A stretch of DNA of 64,000 nucleotides from Clostridia bacterium (GTDB lineage Bacteria > Bacillota > Clostridia > Christensenellales > CAG-138), in the NCBI GenBank assembly GCA_017525875.1, contig JAFXSG010000008.1, positions 60,890 through 124,889 of the forward strand, in the 5' to 3' direction. Shown here one piece after another: positions 25,116-32,435 of the stretch; position 1 is the stretch's first letter, and each line of letters begins with the position of its first letter. The position numbers and the translations under genes are program-made. The notes below the pieces were generated by a model, which saw only the letters and a list, made by a program, of their open reading frames with translations, was not told the DNA's origin and ran no database searches.

Positions 25116-25976
25116 GGCGGGATCGGCATGAGCGGGAGTTGCACCGTATTCGTATTCCTCGGTCTCGGTAACGCCGTCGATATTCCAGGTCACGGTGTAT
25201 TTATTGACGGTCTCGTTCCATGTGGCGGTATAGGTGGCATCCTCGGTCGCGGGGACGACTTCGGGAGTCCAGCCCGCAAACTCGTAGCTGTACTGGGCAT
25301 TCCCTTCCTTGGCGGGGGTGCCGTTCGGGTAGACGGGAGTCTCGCCCTCGGCAACTGTGGTGGTAACGTCGGGCTGGCCGTCGACCTTCCAGGTGATGGT
25401 GTATTGATTGGCCTGAGGAGCGTAGACGATGTAGTCGAGGACCGCTGCGTACTGGTCCTCAACGTCGTAATGGCGGAAGCCTACCTTGACGGTCCGGCCT
25501 TCGTATGCGGAGAGATCGGCCGTGTACTCATGCGGGGTGTTGCCGATCTCGGCGTTGCCGATGACGCGGAGCAGCTCATCGCTCCAGGTCGCGCCGCCGT
25601 CCGTGGTCACGTAGACGCCTACGGGGTCGTCGCAATAGGCCTTGCTGAGCGGATTATACCAGAAGGTGATGAAGCCCGCGCACTCGAACTCCGGCGTGAT
25701 AAGCCAGTTATCGGGGGTCAGCACGCCGCCCATGCTCGAGTTGTATGAATGCGACATTGCGCAGCCGAGCCCTTCGTAATGCTTATGCTGAACGTGGCTG
25801 GGCTGAAAACCGTAATCCCAAACCCAGTTGTTGCCGTCGCCGTCCGCATCCACAGTGGTGAAGCCCTCTTCGAAGGGATCGGTCTCGAAATCCCAAACGC
25901 CGTTCTCAGCGACCGCCGTGCCGACAAACGCGAACACCAGCGCAGCAGCCAGAAGCATCAAAAGCCATCTCTTCAT
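24216..25976 (-). CDS. Secreted protein: cleaved-adhesin-like domain, InlB/Flg_new-type repeats, shared C-terminal module
   Basis: This 586-residue secreted protein has a signal peptide MKRWLLMLLAAALVFAFVG with AVAEN at the cleavage point. Residues about 25-185 look like a cleaved-adhesin/MAM-type jelly-roll (WDFETDPFEEGFTTVDADG, later LTPDNWLITPEF). About three repeats of the InlB B-repeat/Flg_new type follow (YTITWKVDG...FAGWTPEVVPATEDATYTATW). The last 270 residues form a module nearly identical to the C-terminus of the neighbouring large protein. No LPXTG motif, SLH domain or C-terminal helix is present, so the way it is held at the surface is unknown. The start at 25976 follows AGGAG; an in-frame start at 26051 is rejected because it lies before the signal peptide. 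Confidence 0.85.
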   Translation of the reverse strand: MKRWLLMLLAAALVFAFVGTAVAENGVWDFETDPFEEGFTTVDADGDGNNWVWDYGFQPSHVQHKHYEGLGCAMSHSYNSSMGGVLTPDNWLITPEFECAGFITFWYNPLSKAYCDDPVGVYVTTDGGATWSDELLRVIGNAEIGNTPHEYTADLSAYEGRTVKVGFRHYDVEDQYAAVLDYIVYAPQANQYTITWKVDGQPDVTTTVAEGETPVYPNGTPAKEGNAQYSYEFAGWTPEVVPATEDATYTATWNETVNKYTVTWNIDGVTETEEYEYGATPAHADPAKAPGDHVIYTFAGWTPEIVPVTGDAAYTAAWTETPFGSVTYLVNGIQVAKLESVTEMTEDMVPAGIAWYGFVFKSWDKTVDEINAEIAQGRDVTVNGVMEVAVTNIHLTTIYGDDITEKDYTESRWITVTASAQNEAGQYFRYWTIDGVIISYSPKATIRIVASCTLEAHYGDEQLEAVGVAQLLKADYDNLNKREIFVAYMSAPDGAAITSAGLYAAPGAEYDPAAGELTAANAKFIKNVKIGDASQPCSYTWYKSAVEEGDVWYIRVFVTYELDGETTTILGATTAITAGTDYVAGN

Positions 25977-26054
25977 TTTGTTTTCTCCTTGTTTACTTTT
26001 TTCGCTCGCACTCGGCAGCGATCGGGCGCGGGCTGATCGCCTTGCCCACATATG

Positions 26055-26083
26055 ATTTTACCGTTTTTACGCTTCAAAGTCAA
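26055..26083 (-). promoter_or_regulatory. Promoter for the cleaved-adhesin protein gene
   Basis: Minus strand: -35 TTGACT at 26078-26083, a 17-bp spacer, -10 TAAAAT at 26055-26060, giving a leader of about 75 bases to the ATG at 25976. Confidence 0.75.
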
Positions 26084-26130
26084 TATTTTATGTTTTTCCG
26101 TATATCAAAAACAGGCAGGCTGCCTGCTCA

Positions 26131-26176
26131 AAACAGGGAGGAGCCTCTGCCCGTCGGCAGAGGCTCCTCCCTGTTT
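26131..26176 (-). terminator. Strong terminator after the 38-residue peptide gene
   Basis: A perfect 21-bp stem (26131-26151 with 26156-26176) closed by a four-base loop, ending in TTTT on the minus strand, 15 bases past the small gene's stop. Confidence 0.9.
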
Positions 26177-26190
26177 GGTTGACTTTAGGA

Positions 26191-26307
26191 TCAGTCGTCG
26201 ATGTCCTTATCGAAACCGCCGTCGTCGTTGCCGTCGCCGGAAGCAGTTACGATGTCATTCTTGACGAAGCTGATGACGTCCATGTCAAGCTCGGTGTACT
26301 TCTTCAT
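26191..26307 (-). CDS. 38-residue acidic peptide between the two large secreted proteins
   Basis: A short frame starts with ATG at 26307, preceded by AAAGGAG with normal spacing, and ends at a TGA just before a very strong terminator. The product begins MKKYTELDMDVISFVKND, continues IVTASGDGNDDGG and ends in an Asp-rich tail (DKDIDD). It has no signal peptide, membrane helix or cysteine. The leader-like N-terminal half followed by a T-A-S-G junction and a Gly/Asp-rich end resembles many short Clostridia peptides of unknown role and, loosely, a modified-peptide precursor. No maturation enzyme is nearby, so that is not claimed. It follows the large interrupted gene by 71 bases and may be co-transcribed with it. 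Confidence 0.7.
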   Translation of the reverse strand: MKKYTELDMDVISFVKNDIVTASGDGNDDGGFDKDIDD

Positions 26308-26343
26308 CGAAAGTTGCTCCTTTCACTGAATTTGTTTTATGCA

Positions 26344-26369
26344 ATCGGGGCGTTTTGAGGCGCCCCGAT
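26344..26369 (-). terminator. Hairpin between the large secreted protein gene and the small peptide gene
   Basis: ATCGGGGCG (26344-26352) pairs with CGCCCCGAT (26361-26369) over an 8-base loop. The minus strand continues TTGCATAAAAC, a poor U-tract, so this is probably a weak terminator that lets some transcripts reach the peptide gene. Confidence 0.5.
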
Positions 26370-26378
26370 CACTTCGGG

Positions 26379-27278
26379 TCAATTGCCGGCCACGTAGTTG
26401 GTGCCGGCGGTGATGGCAGTGGTGGTGCCGAGGATGGTGGTGGTCTCACCGTCAAGCTCGTAGGTCACGAACACGCGGATGTACCAGACGTCGCCCTCTT
26501 CGACTGCGCTCTTGTACCAGGTGTAGCTGCAGGGCTTGGAAGCGTCGGTGATGTTCACGTTCTTGATGAACTTCGCGTTGGCTGCCGTGAGCTCGCCTGC
26601 TGCGGGATCGTACTCGGTGCCGGGCGCCGCATAGAGACCGGCGGAGGTGATGGTCGCTCCGTCGGGCGCGGACATGTAGGCAACGAAGATCTCGCGCTTG
26701 TTGAGGTTGTCGTAATCAGCCCTGAGAAGCTGTGCAACGCCGACTGCCTCGAGCTGCGTGTCGCCGTAGTGCGCCTCGAGGGTGCAGCTTGCAACGATGC
26801 GGATGGTGGCCTTCGGGCTGTAGCTGATGATCACGCCGTCGATGGTCCAATACTGGAAGTACTGGCCGGCCTCATTCTGAGCGCTTGCGGTGACGGTGAT
26901 CCAGCGGCTCTCGGTGTAATCCTTCTCGGTGATGTCATCGCCGTAGATGGTGATCAGGTGGATGTTGTTCGCGGCAACTTCCATGACGCCGTTGACGACG
27001 ACGTCCTTGCCCTGAGCGATCTCCGCGTTGATATCTTCAACGGTCTTGTCCCAGCTCTTGAAGACGAAGCCGTACCAGGCGATGCCCTCGGGCATCATAT
27101 CCTCGGTCATCTCGGTCACGTTCTCGAGCTTTGCGATCTGGATGCCGTTCACAAGGAAGGTGACGGAACCGAACGGAGTCTCGGTCCAGGTGGCGGTGTA
27201 GGTCGCATCTGCGGCCGCGGGAACGATATCGGGAGTCCAGCCTGCGAAGGTGTACATCACGTGATCGCCGGGTTCCTT
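26379..27278 (-). repeat. Long direct repeat, copy B (C-terminal module)
   Basis: Partner of 24216-25115 with the same reading frame, the same end and very high nucleotide identity over about 900 bases. Confidence 0.85.
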
Positions 27279-28931
27279 GGCGGGAGTGCCGTTCGGATAA
27301 ACGGGGGTCTCGCCCGCCTGAACGGTGGTGGTGACGTTGTCCTGACCGTCGACGACCCAGGTGATGGTGTACTCTGTCGGCGCGGGCACGACGTAGTAAG
27401 CGTCCACAACGACGTTGCCGGTGATGGTGCCGGTCTGAGCGCCGTCGACATGATCGAGCACGTAGCCGTCGATCTCATTGGGGATGTTGGCGGTGTACTC
27501 GGAGCCGTAGGGCAGAGTGGTGACGGAGGGAGACTGAACAGCTACCCAATCCTCGAGAGCGTCGGAATACCTGTAGTAGTTGACGGTGAGGGTGTAGTTG
27601 TTGACGGTCGTGTTCCAGGTCGCGGTGTAGGTCGCGTCGCCGGTGACGGGAACGATCTCGGGATCCCAGCCTGCGAAGGTGTAGGTGTACTGCGCGTCAG
27701 CGGGCTTGGTGGGATCGTTATGGGCGGGAGTCTGACCGTAGGCATAGGTCTCGGTCTCGGTCGCGCCGTCGATGTTCCAGGTGATGGTGTAGGTGTTGAC
27801 GGTCGTGTTCCAGGTCGCAGTGTAGGTCGCGTCCTCGGTCGCGGCGGTGACGTTGGGAGTCCAGCCCGCGAACTCGTAGGTGTACTGAGCGTCAGCTTCC
27901 TTGGTGGGAGTGCCGTTCGGATAAACGGGGGTCTCGCCGTGGTTTACGGTGGTGGTGACGTTGTCCTGACCGTCGACGACCCAGGTGATGGTGTAGGTGT
28001 TGATCGCGTAGTAGACGTCGACTTCAACAGCCTGTGCGGGCATGGTGCCGGAGATGACGGCCTGAGCCTCGTCAACGAGGTGATAACCGGTGATGGCGGG
28101 AGAAGTGTAGCTGTACTCTGCACCGTACTCGATATCGGCAAATACCGCGGTCGCGCCGGGCATTGCATAACCGGTAGCCTGGTTCAGGTAGTAAATGCTG
28201 AGCCTGTACTTGTTGACGGTGAACTGAGCGGTGTAGGTCGCGTCGCCGGTGACGGCAGTGATCGCGGGAGTCCAGCCGTTGAAGGTGTAGCCTTCCTTGA
28301 CGGGGTCAGCATGCGCGGGAGTTGCGCCGTACTCGTAGGTCTCGGTCTCGGTAGCGTCGTCGATGACCCAGGTGATGGTGTAGGTGTTGACGGTCTGAGT
28401 CCAGGTCGCAACATAGGTCTGCTCACCGGTTACGGAAGTGATCTCGGGATCCCAACCTGCGAAGGTGTAGGTGTACTGAGCGTCAGCTGCCTTGGTGGGA
28501 GTGCCGTTCGGGTAGACGGGAGTTGCGCCGTACTCGTAGGTCTCGGTCGTGGTCTCGCCGTCGACGTCCCAGGTGATGGTGTAGGTGTTGACGGTCTGAG
28601 TCCAGGTCGCGGTGTAGGTTGCATCCGCGGTCGCGGGAACGACGTCGGGAGTCCAGCCCGCGAAGGTGTAGGTGTACTGAGCGTCGCCGGACTTGACGGG
28701 GGTGCCGTACGGATACTCGGGGGTCTCGCCCGCTTCAACGGTGGTGGTGACGTTGTCCTGACCCTCTACGACCCAGGTGATGGTGTAGGTGGCGGGAACG
28801 ACTTCGATGATCTCAACGGGTGCGCCGACAACGGTGTACTCGATGAAGGTCTCGGTGCCGCCTACCGGGTAGTTGGAGAAGCGGTTGATGACCGGATTGA
28901 AGGTGTAGGTTCCGGTCGCGTCTTCCTTGGC
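26379..28931 (-). pseudogene. 3' continuation of the large secreted protein, cut off by an in-frame TAG
   Basis: The frame of the gene starting at 30617 stays open for another 850 codons after a TAG at 28932-28934. This part completes the fourth cohesin-like repeat (SGSYTF-like TGTYTFNPVINRFSNYP directly after the stop). It then encodes eight or so InlB/Flg_new-type repeats (YTITWVVDGQDNVTTTV...FAGWTPDIVP) and ends with the ~270-residue module shared with the protein at 24216-25976. There are no other stops or frameshifts. As written it can be translated only by readthrough, by suppression, or by internal initiation (an ATG at 28163 has no clear ribosome site). A fresh nonsense mutation or a sequencing error are the simplest explanations. 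Confidence 0.75.
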
Positions 28932-30617
28932 CTAGATGGTAGCGGTGAAGATAACGCCCTCAGCGCTGACAGCACCTTCGGGCATGATTATCATTACCCT
29001 GAGAGTGTCGTTGTTTACCTGAGCGGTGGCGCCTGCCGCAGTGGCTGCGGTGATGACTTCGCCGCGGGTGAGAGAAACTACCTCGAAGCGATCGGTATCG
29101 ATGCTGAGCTGGACGTCCATCGTATTGGCCGCATAGGTGCCGGAAACGCTGAGTTCAACGGTGAAGGTCTCGCCCTGCTCGACCTGCGCCTTGCTCGCGG
29201 TGGCGGTGAACACAACGGGTTCCGCCGCAGCGATGGTCACGGTCGCAGTTTCAGTGGTGTAATCAATGGGGGTCTCGGTGCCATCTGCGGGATAGTTGGA
29301 GAACCTGATGATGTCGGGAGTGAAGGTGTAGCTGCCGGAAGCGCCGTCCTTTACCCTGAAGGTAACGGTGAAGATAACGCCCTCAGCGGTGAGAGGATCG
29401 GTGGGCATGATGATGACGGTCTTGAGGTTGGACGCCTCAGCCATTGCGGTACCGCCGGCGGCACGCGCCGCAGTGATGACCTCGCCTTCGGTCAGGCTGA
29501 CGGTCTCGAAGAGGTCCTCATCGGTGCTGAGCTGCCAGGTGATGGCATGCGCTTCGTAGGTGCCGGAAATGCTGAAGTCAACCGTGAAGGTCTCGCCGGG
29601 CTGGACTTCGGTCTTGCTGGCGGTCGCGGTGAACACGACGGGGCGTGCTTCCGCAGCGATGGTGACCGTGCCGGGAACGATGGTGTATTCGATATCGTTA
29701 TCGTTTGCATCGTAGAAGTCGATATTGCTGGGTTCGAAGGAATAGGAGCCTTCAACGCCGTCCTTGACGGTGAACTCGATGGTGCAGACAGTGCCGACAG
29801 CGCTGATGGGATTGTCGCCCATAGCAAGGCTTACGGTGTAATATCTCGTTCCGGTGCTGATGCTTGCCTCGCCGCCGTCGTCCTCAACAGCTTCCATCAC
29901 AGCGCCGTTGGTTGCGGTGCCGGCGGTGAAGAGGGTGCGGTCGAAGGGGAAGCGGAAGGTGAGCTCTGCAGCAGCGTAATCACCGGAGATGTTCATTGCC
30001 ACGGTGAAGGTCTCGCCGGGCTGAACGTTGGTCTTGCTGGGGACCATCGTGATGACGACGCCTTCGGGAACGACGGCCTCGACGATCTCAACGGTGCAGC
30101 CGGTGATAGTGTGATCGATCGGAGTTGCCGGGGGATTCGCGCCGAGATAGCTGAAATCTACCATTTCGGGAGTGAAGGTAGCATTGCCGAGAGCAGCATC
30201 GGTCTTGGCTTTAAGAGTCAGCGTGTATACGGTGCCTTCATAGTTGAAGTCTCCGGAATACATTGCGATACCGCAGGTCAGGAAATGATCGTTTGCCATG
30301 TGCTGGATGATGCACATTGCATTACCGGTTGCCTGAGCGGTGGTGTAAACGGTGCCGCCTGCATGTGAAACATATTCGAACTTGTCGGCATCGTAATACA
30401 GCTTGGTGTTGATGGTCGTTGCGGTGTAACTGCCGGCAAGATTCAGGGTCAGCGTGACTTCTTCGCCCTGCTGGACCTGGTCTTTATCGGCCGTTAAGGT
30501 GAACGCGGGCGCGTCGCGAAGGGCGGAAGCGTCCATTGTTCTGGACTCGGCGATTGCCGGCGCCGCAAGAGCAAGCACCATGACAACAGCCAGAAGCGTT
30601 GAGAGGAATCTCTTCAT
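28932..30617 (-). CDS. Large secreted protein, N-terminal part with four cohesin-like repeats
   Basis: 561 codons precede a TAG. The signal peptide MKRFLSTLLAVVMVLALAAP has AIAES at the cleavage point. Then come four tandem modules of about 130-140 residues, each opening like FTATASKTEVQPGETFTVDF and closing like YTFTPDIIRFSNYP...VTI. This is the pattern of cohesin-type carbohydrate/dockerin-binding beta-sandwiches. The fourth is interrupted where its relatives read FRVKDG. The start has AAGGAG eight bases upstream. The gene is driven by a perfect-consensus promoter 220 bases upstream. In intact form the protein would have 1412 codons. If it ends at the TAG the product lacks the repeats and C-terminal module and would be simply secreted. 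Confidence 0.85.
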   Translation of the reverse strand: MKRFLSTLLAVVMVLALAAPAIAESRTMDASALRDAPAFTLTADKDQVQQGEEVTLTLNLAGSYTATTINTKLYYDADKFEYVSHAGGTVYTTAQATGNAMCIIQHMANDHFLTCGIAMYSGDFNYEGTVYTLTLKAKTDAALGNATFTPEMVDFSYLGANPPATPIDHTITGCTVEIVEAVVPEGVVITMVPSKTNVQPGETFTVAMNISGDYAAAELTFRFPFDRTLFTAGTATNGAVMEAVEDDGGEASISTGTRYYTVSLAMGDNPISAVGTVCTIEFTVKDGVEGSYSFEPSNIDFYDANDNDIEYTIVPGTVTIAAEARPVVFTATASKTEVQPGETFTVDFSISGTYEAHAITWQLSTDEDLFETVSLTEGEVITAARAAGGTAMAEASNLKTVIIMPTDPLTAEGVIFTVTFRVKDGASGSYTFTPDIIRFSNYPADGTETPIDYTTETATVTIAAAEPVVFTATASKAQVEQGETFTVELSVSGTYAANTMDVQLSIDTDRFEVVSLTRGEVITAATAAGATAQVNNDTLRVMIIMPEGAVSAEGVIFTATI

Positions 30618-30829
30618 TCTGTTATCTCCTTATTTTATTTTGTACCGCTTTGCCGAGGTGAGACCGAAGGCAGGCCGTCCGCAGCTTTGCGATTGGGATC
30701 AAAGGTCCGGCAAAATGCCGATGGTGTGAAGAGAAGCGCGGGAGAGTCGTCCGAATACATGCGTTGCACCGCGGCGATTTGCCTTGGGGCATGTACACAA
30801 CAGAGTATACGAAACGGTACTATATACCA
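30618..30829 (-). other. Long 5' leader of the large secreted protein
   Basis: About 210 transcribed bases lie between the promoter and the ATG. They contain several GC-rich inverted segments and a CGCAAAGC element around 30684-30691 (as read on the minus strand), reminiscent of one strand of a c-di-GMP-I aptamer. I cannot find the matching GGCAAACC half, so no riboswitch is called. Confidence 0.35.
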
Positions 30830-30835
30830 AGTTCG

Positions 30836-30864
30836 ATTATACCGCAATCGATGACGCGTGTCAA
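30836..30864 (-). promoter_or_regulatory. Perfect sigmaA consensus promoter for the large secreted protein
   Basis: Minus strand: TTGACA at 30859-30864, a 17-bp spacer, TATAAT at 30836-30841. All twelve positions match the consensus, so strong transcription is expected. Confidence 0.85.
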
Positions 30865-31090
30865 TTCTTTTTATTGTTTTTATGTATCTTTTTCCGCTTT
30901 GCAGATCGGTCCGGCAAGCGCTGCAGCGGGTAAAACAAAAAACAGCCGCCTGCCCGTTTTATCTTTGAGCGGCGGTGATTTTTCAATTACAGAGAGCTGA
31001 TGGCGGGGTACGTTCAAGGCATGTGCGGCGCGCGTGTGCGGAGCGCGCGCCGTAATATATTTTCATACTCGCAGCAATACCGTACAGGTA
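30865..31090. terminator. 3' flank of the HD-hydrolase gene with terminator near 30945-30973
   Basis: On the minus strand GCCGC (30969-30973) pairs with GCGGC (30945-30949) around a long loop, followed by TGTTTTTTGTTTT, a likely terminator for the HD/TrmH transcript. A separate GC-only hairpin (GGCGCGCG at 31027-31034 with CGCGCGCC at 31044-31051) lies between it and the stop. With the leader to its left this makes about 470 bases with no gene. Confidence 0.55.
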
Positions 31091-31522
31091 CTAATCCGCA
31101 GTGAGCAGAGCGATGGCCTCGGCGTATTTTTTCGCGCGCTCGATATCGCTTTCGCACGGATCGTCCAGCCTCGAAAGATCGCTGTTGTGAGCGAGATCCG
31201 CAAGCTTTACGGCCTTCGCGACGGGGTCTGACTTCAAAGCGCGGACATAGTCCATATACGGCACTGCCGGGTCGTGCTTCAGAAGCGACAGCGCGTTCAT
31301 CACCCGCTCGTTAAAGCCCATCTTTCTGAGATCGTCGAGCCGGATATCCGAATCCTCCGCCACGTCGTGCAGCAGCGCGGTCACGGTCGTGTCCTCATCC
31401 GGCATCTGCTCCGCAAGATGGAAGGGGTGGAAAACGTACGGCAGGCCGGATTTGTCGAGCTGATCCTTATGCGCCACAAAGCATACGCGCATGGCTTTTT
31501 TTGTTGCGTCGGTGTAGATCAT
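31091..31522 (-). CDS. HD-domain hydrolase, MESH1/RelA-SpoT-hydrolase-like
   Basis: This 143-residue-class protein (142 residues from the ATG at 31522, which has GAGGAG upstream) consists of one HD domain. The metal ligands are visible as the H of FHPFHLAEQ, the HD pair in TALLHDVAEDSD near residue 60, and the late aspartate in KLADLAHNSDL near 108. This is the small stand-alone hydrolase arrangement of the (p)ppGpp hydrolase-like family; the true substrate could also be another nucleotide. It starts ten bases after the rRNA/tRNA methyltransferase-type gene and shares its transcript. An in-frame start at 31597 would overlap that gene and lacks family sequence. Confidence 0.82.
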   Translation of the reverse strand: MIYTDATKKAMRVCFVAHKDQLDKSGLPYVFHPFHLAEQMPDEDTTVTALLHDVAEDSDIRLDDLRKMGFNERVMNALSLLKHDPAVPYMDYVRALKSDPVAKAVKLADLAHNSDLSRLDDPCESDIERAKKYAEAIALLTAD

Positions 31523-31532
31523 CGTTTTCTCC

Positions 31533-32378
31533 TCACTGCCTGTTCGCCAGCACGTAGAACGCGACGGCGGACGCGGCGGCGACGTTGAGCGAGTCAACGC
31601 CGTTGTACATGGGTATCTTTACGGTATAGTCGCAGCTGCGGATGGTTTCCTCGGTAAGACCGTAGCCCTCAGAGCCGAGCAGGACGGCGAGCTTTTTCTC
31701 CACCCTCGGAGCGGGATCGGAGATCGGGACGGAGTTTTCATCGAGCGCCATCGCGGCTGCGGCAAAGCCCATCCCGTGCAGGAAGTCAACGTCCGTCGCG
31801 AGCCGGTTCTCCGTTTTGTTCGGGAGCACCGCCCACGGCACCTGGAACACCGTGCCCATGCTGACCCGCGACGCGCGTCTGTTCAGCGGATCGCAGCAGG
31901 ACGAGCCGACAAGCACCGCCTCCATGCCGAGCGCTGCGGCTGAGCGGAAGATAGCGCCGATATTTGTGGAATCGACCACGCCTTCGAGCACGGCTATGCG
32001 GGCCGCGTCTTTTATGACCTCGGCAGGCGATGGCAGTCTGCGCCGTTTCATGCAGGCGAGGATCCCGCGGGAAAGGTGAAACCCGGTCAGGCCCTCGAGC
32101 AGGGCTTCATCCGCGGTGAAAATCGGCGTGTTTTCCGCAAAATCACATTCTGAAAACGCGGAAACGACGGTGTGAACGTGCCGTTTGACCGACAGGAACG
32201 AGCAGGGCTCGTACCCGGCGGCGACGGCGCAGGAAACGACGTTCAGGCTTTCGGCGATGAACAGGCCGCCCTCTTCCCCGCTCTGCTGCCCGCTTGCCGT
32301 GCGCAGCTGCGCCTCGGTCAGCCGGGCGTAGGGCGCGAGTTCCGGTGATGAAAGTGAAGTCAGCTCTATGATTTCCAT
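31533..32378 (-). CDS. TrmH/SpoU-family RNA methyltransferase
   Basis: This SAM-dependent 2'-O-ribose methyltransferase of the SPOUT class has 281 residues. An N-terminal substrate-binding part (about 1-115) is followed by the knotted domain with its three motifs: DSTNIGAIFRSAAALG near residue 137, VLLGSEGYGLTEE near 225 and IPMYNGVDSLNVAAASAV near 252. The whole arrangement matches RlmB/TrmH-like enzymes, but whether rRNA or tRNA is the target cannot be read. A perfect consensus promoter ends inside the 3' end of the preceding oxidoreductase gene. The HD hydrolase follows in the same transcript. Confidence 0.92.
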   Translation of the reverse strand: MEIIELTSLSSPELAPYARLTEAQLRTASGQQSGEEGGLFIAESLNVVSCAVAAGYEPCSFLSVKRHVHTVVSAFSECDFAENTPIFTADEALLEGLTGFHLSRGILACMKRRRLPSPAEVIKDAARIAVLEGVVDSTNIGAIFRSAAALGMEAVLVGSSCCDPLNRRASRVSMGTVFQVPWAVLPNKTENRLATDVDFLHGMGFAAAAMALDENSVPISDPAPRVEKKLAVLLGSEGYGLTEETIRSCDYTVKIPMYNGVDSLNVAAASAVAFYVLANRQ

Positions 32379-32406
32379 TATGAGACCTCAAGCATTTGAT
32401 GATCCC

Positions 32407-32435
32407 ATTATAATTCCGCGCGCGCGGGATGTCAA
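32407..32435 (-). promoter_or_regulatory. Perfect sigmaA consensus promoter for the methyltransferase/HD pair
   Basis: Minus strand: TTGACA at 32430-32435, a 17-bp spacer of alternating GC (an 8-bp CGCGCGCG run), TATAAT at 32407-32412. The -35 overlaps the stop of the oxidoreductase gene. Confidence 0.85.

Noticed and set aside
24054-25748. 564-codon plus-strand frame opposite the cleaved-adhesin protein
   Set aside because: Antisense shadow that shares its sequence with the 26355-30368 frame only because the minus-strand genes share a module.
28932-28934. Genome-wide reassignment of TAG
   Set aside because: TAG ends the ECF S component gene and rseP at natural family C-termini, so it works as a stop here.
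26355-30368. 1337-codon plus-strand open frame opposite the large secreted protein
   Set aside because: It mirrors the repeats of the minus-strand gene and has no ribosome site or recognisable domain. The minus strand has signal peptide, promoter and homologous modules.
30618-30829. c-di-GMP-I riboswitch in the leader of the large secreted protein
   Set aside because: Only a CGCAAAGC-like element was found; the partner GGCAAACC half and the tetraloop arrangement were not, so it is listed only as a lead.
31027-31051. GC-only hairpin as terminator of the HD-hydrolase gene
   Set aside because: No U-run follows on the minus strand; the element at 30945-30973 with TGTTTTTTGTTTT is the better candidate.
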